In this document: one piece after another, positions 34,547-44,176 of the stretch
How positions within the stretch are numbered: the stretch's first letter is position 1
Layout: each line of letters starts with the position of its first letter
Assembly: GCF_042675915.1 (NCBI RefSeq)
Contig: NZ_JBHTKL010000006.1
Location: 444,254 to 508,253, forward strand
DNA length: 64,000 nt
Source of the DNA: Thalassobacillus_A hwangdonensis
GTDB lineage: Bacteria; Bacillota; Bacilli; Bacillales; Halobacillaceae
Direction: 5' to 3'
Program-made: the position numbers and the translations under genes
The notes under the pieces: model-generated
Told to the model about the DNA's origin: nothing
The model's database searches: none
Seen by the model: the letters and a program-made list of their open reading frames with translations, nothing else

Positions 34547-35524
34547 TTACGCACCCTGTCTGCGGAAGTGACGGAACGCCAAGAAACCGAATCCCATCGC
34601 ACCCAAACCGAGCAGCATGTTAGCCAGGTATCCTCCATTTGTATCCGGTAGCTTTCCACCTTTGACTGTCTTCGCAACTGCAGCAGGCTTATCTGCAGCT
34701 TGTTTCGTTTCCGCTACCTTTTCAACGACAGGAAGATCCTCGGCTGTTTCTTTGATTAAATCCGAGCCGAACATTTCACCAGTCAAAATGAAATCAGCTA
34801 AAAATTCTCCTTGAAGGTTGTATAGGACAACCTTGAGGTCGAAGCCTTCCACCTCTGTCATCTTCAGCAGATCCGCAAGGGAGATTGCCTCTTCTCCACC
34901 GTCTTTCACCAAAAAGAACTCCGCATCCATTTCAAACAGGGCAAGCAATCGCTGCATGATGGACAATAATTCAGCAATTTGTTCAGCTGTCAGCTCTGTT
35001 GCTGATTCGAATTCCTCGAATGCCATCAGGCGCTCATAAAGGCCATCCAGCTCAGCTTCCATCGCTGTGATATCCAGACTTTCCAGGTGAAGGAATACGC
35101 GCTCCAACTCTTCCTCTGTCAGTCCGAACTCACTGAACAAATCTTCATAATCAATATCAACCATCTCTTCAATCAAGTAAAATTCAATATCATCTATAAA
35201 CGTGTAATCCTCAACCGCTTCCCCATATTCAGCTAGAATATCATCCAGCTCCTGACGGGTGAGGCCGTAAGTATCCAATAATTCTTGCAAACTCTCATCT
35301 GTGATGATCGGTCCAAGAAAATCTTCCAACTCGGCCATTGATTCGAAATCATTAAGCTGTAAATCGTAATTCTCCCATAAATAGGTATCCAACTCTTCCT
35401 CTGTCCATTGGAGCTCTGTAAGATAAGCATCCAATTCTCCTTGATCGATTGCTGCAAAACTAGTAACTGGAAAACTACTTAACATCAACACAACAGCGAA
35501 ACCCAGCAACAGCAACTTTTTCAA
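34547..35524 (-). CDS. Acidic cell-surface protein with LPDTN sortase signal
   Basis: A 325-residue wall protein: signal peptide (1-24), a long very acidic helical region, and a C-terminal sorting signal LPDTN at 292-296 followed by a membrane helix and RHFRRQ tail. The N-terminal half repeats a unit of about 40-45 residues (LT.EELD..L....YG or FGLTEEELERVF). It matches the 'processed acidic surface protein' type that is found beside a dedicated sortase. The extreme acidity suits a salt-rich exterior and could bind cations. Its role on the surface is unknown. Confidence 0.88.
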   Translation of the reverse strand: MKKLLLLGFAVVLMLSSFPVTSFAAIDQGELDAYLTELQWTEEELDTYLWENYDLQLNDFESMAELEDFLGPIITDESLQELLDTYGLTRQELDDILAEYGEAVEDYTFIDDIEFYLIEEMVDIDYEDLFSEFGLTEEELERVFLHLESLDITAMEAELDGLYERLMAFEEFESATELTAEQIAELLSIMQRLLALFEMDAEFFLVKDGGEEAISLADLLKMTEVEGFDLKVVLYNLQGEFLADFILTGEMFGSDLIKETAEDLPVVEKVAETKQAADKPAAVAKTVKGGKLPDTNGGYLANMLLGLGAMGFGFLAFRHFRRQGA

Positions 35525-35662
35525 CTTCCATCTTCCTCTACGTTTTGATAATTACAGAATAATTATAATCGAGACTTACAGAAAAAGGATACAATTATTT
35601 TCATGGAAGATGAAGTTTTTTACGTCCGTCACATTAGGGTTTTAAACCATTGCTGATTGCCT

Positions 35663-36658
35663 TCAGTCGAGGATCTTGACCACCGTTCTCCCTCTTATTT
35701 TCCCTTTCAAAATTTCCTGCAATGTCTCAGGCAATTCCTGCAGAGTTACCTCGGTTTCCATCTCTTCCAGATTGTCAGGCTTCAAGCCATCAGCCAGCCG
35801 CTTCCAAATCTGCTCTCTTAACTCTTTCGGGCAATATACGGAGTCCACACCAGCTAAATGTACGTTTCTAAGAATAAAAGGAAATACAGTAGTCGGCACT
35901 TCCACTCCACCTGTCAATCCACTGACAGCCACTGTACCACCATAATTGATGTTACTCAGAATGGCTGCTAATGTCTTTCCTCCAACGGGATCGACGGCAC
36001 CTGCCCAACGTTGTTTGCCTAGCGGACGAAGTTTCTCTGGGGTTACCTCTTCTCTCGAAATGACTTCCGCCGCTCCTAATTTCTTCAAGTAATCGACTTC
36101 AGATGCTTTTCCTGTACTCGCGACTACACGATAATTTCGTTTTGCTAGCATCGCGATCGCCATACTGCCTACTCCGCCTGTTGCCCCTGTAACTAGAATA
36201 TCTCCATCCTCCGGGGTTGTTCCGTTTTGTTCCAACTGATGTACAGAAAGTGCTGCGGTGAATCCAGCAGTACCAAATACCATCGCTTCTTTGAAGGATA
36301 ATCCTTCTGGCAATGGGACGACCCAGTCTCCTGGAACTCTTGCATATTCACTGTAACCACCATAATGTGAAACGCCCAATTCATAGCTGGTCACAATGAC
36401 GGGATCTCCTTCAGAATAGCGGGAATCATTGGAAGTGACGATGGTACCTGCAAGGTCAATCCCAGGTACGAACGGATAGGATTGAACAATTTTCCCATCC
36501 GGGATCGAAGCCAGTCCATCCTTATAGTTCACACTTGAGTAATGGACACGGATCGTCACATCACCTTCTGGCAAGTCGTCGAACGACAGTTTTTCTATAT
36601 TTACATGAAAGTCCTGCTCCTCTTTATTTACTACTAAAGCGTTGAATGTTTCAGACAT
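35663..36658 (-). CDS. YhdH/YhfP-type quinone oxidoreductase (MDR family)
   Basis: A 331-residue zinc-free medium-chain reductase. The N-terminal catalytic domain has SSVNYKDGLA; the Rossmann domain has VTGATGGVGSMA and an NADPH-type STGKAS loop. Family members reduce quinones or acrylyl-CoA (AcuI). AAGGAGAG precedes the ATG. It is monocistronic. Confidence 0.9.
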   Translation of the reverse strand: MSETFNALVVNKEEQDFHVNIEKLSFDDLPEGDVTIRVHYSSVNYKDGLASIPDGKIVQSYPFVPGIDLAGTIVTSNDSRYSEGDPVIVTSYELGVSHYGGYSEYARVPGDWVVPLPEGLSFKEAMVFGTAGFTAALSVHQLEQNGTTPEDGDILVTGATGGVGSMAIAMLAKRNYRVVASTGKASEVDYLKKLGAAEVISREEVTPEKLRPLGKQRWAGAVDPVGGKTLAAILSNINYGGTVAVSGLTGGVEVPTTVFPFILRNVHLAGVDSVYCPKELREQIWKRLADGLKPDNLEEMETEVTLQELPETLQEILKGKIRGRTVVKILD

Positions 36659-36914
36659 GTTGGAAACTCTCCTTATTGTATGAATTCCTCTCATTCTATT
36701 AAAAAGGCGGCTTATAACTCAAGGAGAACGATTTATGTTCAACTTCTAGTTATTTTGAATGAGTTTATTACTTTTTCCCAGAAGTAACCTTTTTTCACGT
36801 TTAGGAAAAAGAAATTTCAGGAATTGCGATAAAACCTATCTTAAAATAGTAATTTTAATTCGAACCTAAGATTCAGGAATGTATATAACGTTAAATTTCT
36901 TTAGGAGGGAGACA

Positions 36915-37781
36915 ATGAGATTTACAGGTATTATCTTAGTTGTACTGGCTGCGATATTTTGGGGAATTACCGGTGGAATTGCGAACATTTTGATGGATAA
37001 GGGGTGGGATCCTATTGTGATATCACTTTACCGAGGGGGTGTTGGATTCATAAGTGCTTTCATATGGCTTTTAATCAGCTTTAGAAAAAGCTTCACAAAG
37101 TCCCCACGTTTACATTTCTGGTCAATGATAGCAGGGATTGGTGTTGCCGGGAATTTCACTTTTTATTTTCTAAGCATCCAATCCGCAAGCATTGCGGTTG
37201 CTGCTACGTTAATGTACACCGCCCCTATCTTCGTCCTGTTGTTTTCGTTTTTATTCGGAATCGAACGCTCGACTTGGTTTAAATGGGGCGCCATTGCAAG
37301 TGTCCTTGCAGGGATCGCATTGCTTACTGGTGCATACGATCCCGATGATATTTCCGTGAGCTTTTTAGGGATGGCTGCGGGACTGGCTTCTGCCCTTTCC
37401 TACGCACTGTTCATCTTCGGATTTAAAAATGCCTGTGAGAACGGAACGCCACAGACCCTTTTAACCACTGCATTTCTATCGTTCAGCATCATCCTGCTTC
37501 TCTTTGCTGATAAAGGAGAAGTAGCTAGTGTGGTGACATCCAGTGACCTTGGCTGGTTTGTACTGATGGGAATTTTGGGTGCCGGTATTTCCTTTATCCT
37601 GTATGTGATCGGGATACGGAGGACGGCTCCGTCGACCGCTGCGATGGTAGCGATGATCGAGCCAGTGACCGCTTCGTTATTCGGCGTTCTTCTCCTTGGA
37701 GATAAACTGGGAACGATGCAGCTATTAGGAATGGTAGTGATTCTGGGTACGGTGACTGTCCTTAGTGTCAAACAGGCCTAA
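36915..37781 (+). CDS. EamA/DMT-family permease
   Basis: A 288-residue transporter with ten hydrophobic segments in two EamA repeats (FWGITGGIANILM in the first, RRTAPSTAAMVAMIEPVTASLFGVLLLGD in the second). Such proteins export amino acids or other metabolites. The start follows TTAGGAGGGAG. Substrate is not known. Confidence 0.88.
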   Translation: MRFTGIILVVLAAIFWGITGGIANILMDKGWDPIVISLYRGGVGFISAFIWLLISFRKSFTKSPRLHFWSMIAGIGVAGNFTFYFLSIQSASIAVAATLMYTAPIFVLLFSFLFGIERSTWFKWGAIASVLAGIALLTGAYDPDDISVSFLGMAAGLASALSYALFIFGFKNACENGTPQTLLTTAFLSFSIILLLFADKGEVASVVTSSDLGWFVLMGILGAGISFILYVIGIRRTAPSTAAMVAMIEPVTASLFGVLLLGDKLGTMQLLGMVVILGTVTVLSVKQA

Positions 37782-37977
37782 AAAAAAGTCGGAGGCTGAG
37801 TCGGCTCCCCACTCTTTTCCAGTGATGCCAACTGCCTCCCCCTTGCACTTTTCGGCTAATACCATTAAAGTATATACTGGTTGAAATCTATCCTAAGTGG
37901 ATATAGATAAGTAAGCAGAAGGTTTATACTTTAAATTTTGGGACCGCAGCGTCCTTTAAGGAAAGGTTCAGATAGAT

Positions 37978-38982
37978 ATGAAAGATAACTTCTGGCATGA
38001 ATTGCCGCGACCGTTTTTTGTTCTTGCGCCGATGGAAGCAGTGACGGATGTGGTGTTTCGTCATGTCGTAAGTGAAGCAGCAAGACCTGACGTGTTTTTT
38101 ACAGAGTTTACGAATACAGAGAGCTACTGCCATCCTAAAGGGAAGCACAGCCTGCGTGGACGCCTGACGTTCACAGAGGATGAGCAGCCGATCGTCGCCC
38201 ACATCTGGGGAGACAAGCCCGAATACTTCCGCGAAATGAGTATCGGGATGGCGGAAATGGGATATCGAGGAATTGATATCAACATGGGCTGTCCTGCACA
38301 GAATGTGGCAACGAAAGGGAAAGGCTGCGGACTGATCCGCCGTCCGGACGTCGCAGCAGACATCATTCAGGCAGCCAAAGCCGGCGGACTTCCCGTCAGC
38401 GTGAAGACCCGTCTCGGGTACACCGAAGTTGATGAATGGCGCGACTGGCTCAAGCACCTGCTTGAACAGGACATCGTCAACCTGTCCATCCACCTTCGTA
38501 CGAAAAAAGAAATGAGTAAAGTCCCAGCACACTGGGAGCTGATCCCTGAGATCAAGCAGCTTCGTGATGAAGTGGCACCACACACACTTCTGACGATCAA
38601 TGGAGATATTCCTGACCGTCAAAAAGGGCTTGAACTCGTTGAAAAATACGGAGTGGATGGCGTCATGATCGGACGTGGAATCTTCCACAACCCGTACGCC
38701 TTTGCCGAAGAGAAGAAAGATCCTACAAGCGAAGAACTACTCGATCTCCTTCGCCTGCAGCTCGATCTTCACGATAAATATTCGGAAGAGCTCGAACCAC
38801 GCCTGTTCCCACCGCTTCGCCGCTTCTTCAAGATTTATGTTCGAGGTTTCCGCGGAGCAAGTGAGTTGAGGAACGAATTGATGAACACCAATTCGACCGA
38901 TGAAGTTCGTGCAGCGCTCGATAAGTTCGAGGAAGAGTATGGTGGTGTGGACGAAGAGAAGGGTTTTACTGTTTCGAAATAA
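37978..38982 (+). CDS. tRNA-dihydrouridine synthase
   Basis: A 334-residue FMN-dependent Dus enzyme that reduces uridine to dihydrouridine in tRNA. Visible marks: APMEAVTDVVFR, INMGCPAQNV with the catalytic Cys, VSVKTRLGY, INGDI and GVMIGRGIFHNPY. The C-terminal helical domain binds tRNA. The family is certain; which D-loop position it modifies is not. AAGGAAAGG lies upstream of the ATG. It is monocistronic with a strong terminator. Confidence 0.92.
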   Translation: MKDNFWHELPRPFFVLAPMEAVTDVVFRHVVSEAARPDVFFTEFTNTESYCHPKGKHSLRGRLTFTEDEQPIVAHIWGDKPEYFREMSIGMAEMGYRGIDINMGCPAQNVATKGKGCGLIRRPDVAADIIQAAKAGGLPVSVKTRLGYTEVDEWRDWLKHLLEQDIVNLSIHLRTKKEMSKVPAHWELIPEIKQLRDEVAPHTLLTINGDIPDRQKGLELVEKYGVDGVMIGRGIFHNPYAFAEEKKDPTSEELLDLLRLQLDLHDKYSEELEPRLFPPLRRFFKIYVRGFRGASELRNELMNTNSTDEVRAALDKFEEEYGGVDEEKGFTVSK

Positions 38983-38990
38983 TATTATAG

Positions 38991-39030
38991 AAAAGAGAGA
39001 AAAGCCAAACGCGCTTTTCTCTCTTTTTAT
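38991..39030 (+). terminator. Terminator of the Dus gene
   Basis: AAAAGAGAGAAAAGC and GCTTTTCTCTCTTTT form a perfect 15-bp stem with T residues after it. Confidence 0.92.
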
Positions 39031-39053
39031 TACATAAGAAAATCCCTCAGATA

Positions 39054-39293
39054 TTATGAAGCATTTCTCTTCAATTTTGAAATTATACTTAATAATACCC
39101 TGAACAATAAAGCAGCTAGAATAGCAAAGATCAGGACTCCAATCAACTCAGCCCATTTACCAGTATTAAAAATTTCTATGAATGACACAACGATGAATAA
39201 AGCCCAAAATATTACCGTAGCCCAATAAAAATAATGAAAAACTTTACTTTCGTTAGAAGGGTCCCCAAACAGTGAAAATATTACTTTCTTCAT
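39054..39293 (-). CDS. Small two-helix membrane protein
   Basis: A 79-residue protein starting MKKVIFSLFGDPSNESK behind GAAAGGGGAG, with two membrane helices (about 20-42 and 50-72) and a basic end (KLKRNAS). I do not recognise it. It is downstream of the amine oxidase/DUF2332 pair but 98 bases away. Confidence 0.65.
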   Translation of the reverse strand: MKKVIFSLFGDPSNESKVFHYFYWATVIFWALFIVVSFIEIFNTGKWAELIGVLIFAILAALLFRVLLSIISKLKRNAS

Positions 39294-39391
39294 AAACATC
39301 TCCCCTTTCAGAAGATATTCCATTTTCGAAAGCATCAACTGTTATTCAATACCCTAATATGTAAAATATAACCAACATCGACGTGCGATAG

Positions 39392-40435
39392 CTACACTAA
39401 AACATCAGCTAATAACTTCCAATCAAACCACCGGCCATGCCCATCAGTTTCCCCAACCGTTTTCCGCTCGACTTTTCCGTTTGAAACGTAATCGATATGC
39501 AGCTTCCAATCCTCCATATTGTTGTAAATATGAAAAACCTCTCTACTCTTGCTAATATCACTTATCTGTTGCCTTAAGTTGTCTTTTACTTCAGCCGGCA
39601 ATTGATTAGCCACATGCGTATGGAAAATACAAAGCATAGTATGTAAAGGGAGTCCTTCAATCACTTTTAATAAGAGCTTCACACCATCCCCTTCAATAAG
39701 ATTGGGAGGATTATCTCTAAGTTGTTTAGACGCATCTTCCAGGTTGTTGAGCCTGTCCGTATGCTCAGGCCATATGAGTGCTTTCAGCCATAAATATTCT
39801 TCCTCGTTTGTAAGGTCACTCACATGTAAATCGATTCCTCGCCGATCATTTACTGGTGGGGTTGACGTTAGTAATTCGTGAGGCAGTTTTCCTTCCCTTA
39901 CGGTGGACGTCAAATGGACGAAGGAATCTTCATTTCCGTATGAGTCTTGGTTATCATATGAATAAGAATATTGATCCCACAGCAGCTGGAGCCCTGCGCT
40001 GGTTCCAATCTCCACAAGTGAGAGTGGTCTATTGGTTTGGTTATAGATATAGCAGAATACAGGATATAAGTACGCACAGCGCCGGACTTCATTTGTTTGT
40101 ACTAGTTTATTTTTCATAAGAAATGTCAGTTCCTCTAGATTCTCCTGACAAAAATTTTTGAACGCTGCAAACAGCTGATTATCCTGTCGGGCATTGTCGG
40201 TTATGCTTGGGTAATATTCCCTGAGCTTGTGATCATAGCCCTTGAGCAGTAAATAATGGACGGACCCTAAAAGCAGATTTGGAATCGGCTGTCCTTCTCG
40301 TGCTGATAAACTCAGCTGCAATAAATCCCGATCTTCCGAAATCTGTAAAGATAGCTCCCTATATAAATCACTCGAGCCTTTACATTCCGAAACAGCAAAG
40401 TTATAGAATCGTTCTGCAGCACTCTTTAAATTCAT
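39392..40435 (-). CDS. DUF2332-family protein
   Basis: A 347-residue protein of the DUF2332 family (PIPNLLLGSVHYLLLKG, RRCAYLYPVF, LVEIGTSAGLQLLWDQY, IEGDGVKLL, FHTHVANQ). The central VEIGTSAGL looks like a SAM-type glycine loop, but no activity is established that I know of. AGGGAGGGG precedes the ATG. It follows a flavin amine oxidase by 33 bases in one transcript. Confidence 0.85.
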   Translation of the reverse strand: MNLKSAAERFYNFAVSECKGSSDLYRELSLQISEDRDLLQLSLSAREGQPIPNLLLGSVHYLLLKGYDHKLREYYPSITDNARQDNQLFAAFKNFCQENLEELTFLMKNKLVQTNEVRRCAYLYPVFCYIYNQTNRPLSLVEIGTSAGLQLLWDQYSYSYDNQDSYGNEDSFVHLTSTVREGKLPHELLTSTPPVNDRRGIDLHVSDLTNEEEYLWLKALIWPEHTDRLNNLEDASKQLRDNPPNLIEGDGVKLLLKVIEGLPLHTMLCIFHTHVANQLPAEVKDNLRQQISDISKSREVFHIYNNMEDWKLHIDYVSNGKVERKTVGETDGHGRWFDWKLLADVLV

Positions 40436-40468
40436 CTCTTTCCCCTCCCTTTATTTTGCATAGCAAGC

Positions 40469-41569
40469 TTACCCAATTATTTTCTTCAAATCTAAAACCG
40501 CCTTTTCAGCAGACTGTAACGCTCCTTCAAGATGTCCTCCAAACAGGTCACTTGTCTCTGTTCCAGCAAAAATAATTTTGTTTTCCCACACCACAGCCTT
40601 TGGGGATGGACCATATTGAGGGAATTCTCTCAGAGGATCGTTGTCCTCCTCAACTGCAGTATTAGCATCTTTGGCCCAATCTTTATAAAGGACCGCACTT
40701 ACATTTCGAGCCTCTGGTCCAAAGAGTCTTACCAGTTGCTCCATTACCTTTTTCATAAGTTCTTCTTCACCAAGCTCTGCGCGTTCTTTTGCCGGCATTC
40801 CGAAGAACCCGAATAATGCTCCAGCACCTGATTCATTCGAAGCATCATGGATTTCCTGCAATGGACCAGCCCAGCTTGTAACGAATCCAGAGAGCCCCGC
40901 TTCCCTCCAGAACGGACGATCATAAGCGACAATCACCTTAGCATGTCCAGCCATCCAAGTAGGTTTACTTTCAAGGTCAGTAATCAAACCTGAAGGCAGC
41001 GAAGGACTGAATTCAATATGACGCACGACCATTCGAGGCGGCAATGCCAGAATCACTGCACGTGCTGGAATTTCTTTTTTCTCTCCATCAAGAGACTGCG
41101 TTTCCACCGTAACAACACCAGCTTCTTCCTGGCGAATTGCTGTTACTTTAGTATTTAACTCGATTACCCCTGATGGAATCCTAGCTGCAACAGCATCAAT
41201 AAGTGTCTGCACACCTCCGATGAACCGCATGGACCTCGCACCAGAATTCGGAGGTAGCACATAGCGATCAGGTGCTGTATGGGGGGATCGCTCCGCAAGC
41301 ATTGCCCCTTCCGTGTACTGGTCGAACGTTTCTAAATTAAGTTCATTTACAAGATTGCTGATTGTGCGTTCATACTGCGGCCAGAACCAAGTCGGACCGA
41401 GATCGAATTTTCCTAGTTCAGGTTTATTTGGGTCAGAGCTGCTCAATACTCGACCACCAATTCTATCTCTGGCTTCTAAAACCTTGCATGCTATCCCCTG
41501 TTTAGTAAGTAGGGATGCCGTTCGCAGACCACTTAGCCCTGCTCCAACGATGACTACAGGATTGTTCAT
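40469..41569 (-). CDS. Flavin amine oxidase
   Basis: A 366-residue FAD enzyme of the monoamine/putrescine oxidase type. The N-terminal FAD loop VVIVGAGLSGLRTA and the EARDRIGGRV motif are present, and the C-terminal FAGTETSDLFGGHLEGALQSA completes the flavin site. It oxidises a primary or secondary amine to aldehyde, ammonia and peroxide; substrate is unknown. It is the first gene of a pair with the DUF2332 gene. Confidence 0.9.
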   Translation of the reverse strand: MNNPVVIVGAGLSGLRTASLLTKQGIACKVLEARDRIGGRVLSSSDPNKPELGKFDLGPTWFWPQYERTISNLVNELNLETFDQYTEGAMLAERSPHTAPDRYVLPPNSGARSMRFIGGVQTLIDAVAARIPSGVIELNTKVTAIRQEEAGVVTVETQSLDGEKKEIPARAVILALPPRMVVRHIEFSPSLPSGLITDLESKPTWMAGHAKVIVAYDRPFWREAGLSGFVTSWAGPLQEIHDASNESGAGALFGFFGMPAKERAELGEEELMKKVMEQLVRLFGPEARNVSAVLYKDWAKDANTAVEEDNDPLREFPQYGPSPKAVVWENKIIFAGTETSDLFGGHLEGALQSAEKAVLDLKKIIG

Positions 41570-41726
41570 ACGCTCTCCCCCTTTCTTTTCAGGCTAATAT
41601 TATTAAATCATTTTACTATGTAATGGAATGAAAGAATAATCTGCGACATTGTAAGCAATGATTTTTTTCATACATAAACCGACCTGTGATATACTAAAGC
41701 GATGAAAAGAAGACTAGGAGGATCCT

Positions 41727-42182
41727 ATGTTATCGTTTGAAGAAAAACTGGCGATCATTGAAGAGTTCGAGGAATTGGAAAAGAAGGAGATTTCTCTTGG
41801 ACGAGTGAATTTCCACTATGAAGAAAGCCTTTATGATAAAAAAATCGTTGTCTATCGCTTGCATCCGAATGGGAACGGCTTTGTCTATGCAGGTCAAATC
41901 GAGGACTACCCTGTCGATGATAGAGGTATGGTAAACATCAAGGACTTCAGTGCGGATGAATTACGTGAACTGATTCGAGATGCAATTGACTCCCTATCCC
42001 TCTCCCCTGCTGAGAAGGATCCTATCATGGAAGAATGGCTGAATGAACATGATCAGGCACTTGTGCTGATGAGGGAAGATGATGGCTACAACGTGTATGC
42101 CGAGGAGCAGTTGGAAGGAACATTCAATTCTTATGAAGAAGCGGCCAATTTCCTTGAACAGGAAGGGTTCAGTCGTTTATAA
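41727..42182 (+). CDS. Conserved acidic protein of unknown function (intact copy)
   Basis: A 151-residue acidic protein with no known domain that I recognise, starting MLSFEEKLAIIEEFEEL behind AGGAGG. Notably, a badly decayed second copy of this gene lies at about 46.9-47.1 kb in the accessory island, matching in the order RBS, N-terminus and the YRLHPN segment. It has its own terminator. Confidence 0.75.
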   Translation: MLSFEEKLAIIEEFEELEKKEISLGRVNFHYEESLYDKKIVVYRLHPNGNGFVYAGQIEDYPVDDRGMVNIKDFSADELRELIRDAIDSLSLSPAEKDPIMEEWLNEHDQALVLMREDDGYNVYAEEQLEGTFNSYEEAANFLEQEGFSRL

Positions 42183-42206
42183 AGAGAGCTGCGTGCTCTC
42201 TTTTTT
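42181..42206 (+). terminator. Terminator
   Basis: AAAGAGAGC and GCTCTCTTT pair around five bases, followed by T residues, starting inside the stop codon. Confidence 0.88.
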
Positions 42207-42324
42207 CATGTCATAAGTTAAAAAGCCTCCCGTAGTTCCAAGAATGAATCCAAGGAAATCTCAGTTAAGATGGTTTAAAACACTTTCCACCCTCTCTTTA
42301 CTACTTACCTTGTAAAAGATAAAT

Positions 42325-42375
42325 CACCCGAATGACTACCCCCTTGTTAAGCGTGGGCAGTCATTCGGGTAATAA
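42325..42375 (-). terminator. Terminator of the peroxiredoxin gene
   Basis: ACCCGAATGACT and AGTCATTCGGGT pair over a long stem with further CCC/GGG pairing inside; the minus-strand RNA then continues U-rich. Confidence 0.7.
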
Positions 42376-42399
42376 GACTTCTATTGTGTCTCAGCTCAA

Positions 42400-43050
42400 T
42401 TACTTGAGGCGCTTTAATTCTTCTAATACTTCAGATGGTTCAGCACGATCCTTATAATCTGATTTAGTATATTCATAAGCGATTGTGCCATCTTCGCTTA
42501 TGATATACGTCGCCGCTACCGGAAGTGTCCAAGTCTCATCGCCGTTATGTTTATTTACACCAAGGCCTTTATTTTTATATACCTCTACTAAATAATCCGG
42601 CAGTTGATAAACTAAATTGAATTGGTTAGCCACTTCATTGCCTTCATCACTTAATACCATGTATTCTAAATTATTTTTTTCCTGGGTTGAAAGTGAATGG
42701 TCTGGCGTTTCAGGACTGATTGCGATCAACTCTGCCCCCTGATTGTGGATATCACCTACGATTTGCTGATACGCTCTTAGCTCCATATTGCAATATGGGC
42801 ACCAGCCACCGCGATAAAATGTTAGTACAACAGGGCCTTGCTTTAACTGTTCATATAGCTCAACTGTTTCTCCATTAGCGTTCGGCAGCTTGAAGTTCGG
42901 AGCCTTCGCACCTTCCTTCAATCCCTTACCTTCATCAGATGCTTCCAACTCATCAATTGCATCTTTCATTTTCGTTTGAACATCCTCAGATGCAGATGCT
43001 TTGAATTTTTCTATATACTGATCGAACTGGTGTCTCATTTCTGTTTTCAA
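42400..43050 (-). CDS. AhpC/TSA-family peroxiredoxin-like protein
   Basis: A 216-residue thioredoxin-fold protein. The active site reads FYRGGWCPYCNMELRAY with Cys84 and Cys87, a CxxC arrangement of the peroxiredoxin-like subgroup. It reduces peroxides using thiols. The TTG start follows AAGGTGG; an upstream GTG overlaps that ribosome site. A helical N-terminus of about 45 residues precedes the fold. Confidence 0.85.
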   Translation of the reverse strand: MKTEMRHQFDQYIEKFKASASEDVQTKMKDAIDELEASDEGKGLKEGAKAPNFKLPNANGETVELYEQLKQGPVVLTFYRGGWCPYCNMELRAYQQIVGDIHNQGAELIAISPETPDHSLSTQEKNNLEYMVLSDEGNEVANQFNLVYQLPDYLVEVYKNKGLGVNKHNGDETWTLPVAATYIISEDGTIAYEYTKSDYKDRAEPSEVLEELKRLK

Positions 43051-43165
43051 CAAAAAAACCACCTTTTCTTATTGGTTTAATTGTTATTATAAAACGGCTG
43101 GTTGCTAACATAAAATTATCTGTTTGAGCTTCATACGAGAAACTGAAGCTGTACACTTAAGAGGA

Positions 43166-44017
43166 CTATTGCTCCAACCCCGCTACCCCGAAACCACCAG
43201 GACCTGAATGAGTCGATATCATCCCGCCCGCCTGAATCCATCTCACATTTTCGAAGCCGTTTTCCTTAGCTACCTCATCCATCCGTTGCTTGATACTTTC
43301 ATCAAGTCCGATGGAGTAGATGAAATAAAGCTGCTCCCGATCAATGTTGAATTCACTCAAGTAATCATTCATGAGCTTTTCAGTGGCTCCACTCATTTTC
43401 CCTCGGTACTTCTTCGTGGACATCAGCTTGCCATTCTTCAACTCGATGCATGGCTTGATCTTCAACAGCGTTCCAATCAGTGAAGCCATATTGCTTACCC
43501 GGCCTCCCGCTTTAAGAAACTCCAGGCTACCCGGGATGAAAGCCAGCCTTGATTTAGGAACGACTGATTCTATTTTTTCAACTAAGCGTTCCGGTTCAAT
43601 GTCCGGTTCTTTTTTTAGTACTTGAGCAGCATACACTACTATAGCGGCCAATCCACCAGTAACGTTCAACGCATCAATAAGATAGATGTCCTCAAATTCT
43701 TCCGCAGCAATAACTGCATTTTGAAATGATGAGGACGCCTTAGATGTATAACCAACATGGACAATGATGCAATCAGGATCATTTTCTCTTATCGATGTAA
43801 ATAGCTCTTGATACTCATGAACATTTGTTGCGGTAGTCGAGGGTATTTTCTTCGTGCGTTCGTAATAGTCATAAATATCTTCGACAGGCAAAGAACCGTC
43901 CAGATAATCCTTTCCATCCATAATGATGTGCATGGGAACTACTTGAACACCGTACTCTTCAGCCAAATCACTCGGTAAGTCGGCACCGCTCTCGGTCGAT
44001 AAGATAATCCTTCGCAT
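43166..44017 (-). CDS. DegV-family fatty-acid-binding protein
   Basis: A 283-residue DegV/FakB-type protein that binds a fatty acid and presents it to fatty acid kinase FakA. Visible marks: STESGADLP at the start, SLPVEDIYDYYERTKKIPSTTATN (the fatty-acid loop, written here in part), HVGYTSKASSSFQNA and HSGPGGFGV at the end. AGGGGGAAA precedes the ATG. Confidence 0.92.
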   Translation of the reverse strand: MRRIILSTESGADLPSDLAEEYGVQVVPMHIIMDGKDYLDGSLPVEDIYDYYERTKKIPSTTATNVHEYQELFTSIRENDPDCIIVHVGYTSKASSSFQNAVIAAEEFEDIYLIDALNVTGGLAAIVVYAAQVLKKEPDIEPERLVEKIESVVPKSRLAFIPGSLEFLKAGGRVSNMASLIGTLLKIKPCIELKNGKLMSTKKYRGKMSGATEKLMNDYLSEFNIDREQLYFIYSIGLDESIKQRMDEVAKENGFENVRWIQAGGMISTHSGPGGFGVAGLEQ

Positions 44018-44122
44018 ACGATTTCCCCCTTGGTTATATTAAAGCGCTTACTTTTCAGATACTTTAACTATACATGATTAAACTGTATTAGCATTGTTTT
44101 ATTTAATGCATAGAACACTATC

Positions 44123-44159
44123 AAAAAAAGATGAAGCCTTCTCTTCAGGCTTCATCTTT
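44123..44159 (-). terminator. Terminator of the stress-protein gene
   Basis: AAAGATGAAGCCT and AGGCTTCATCTTT form a 13-bp stem; minus-strand RNA continues into a U-run. Confidence 0.9.
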
Positions 44160-44176
44160 GGCGTGGTAGATTAAAT

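Noticed and set aside
37924..38688. A 254-codon minus-strand frame opposite the Dus gene
   Set aside because: It mirrors a strongly supported gene with all catalytic motifs and has no ribosome site.
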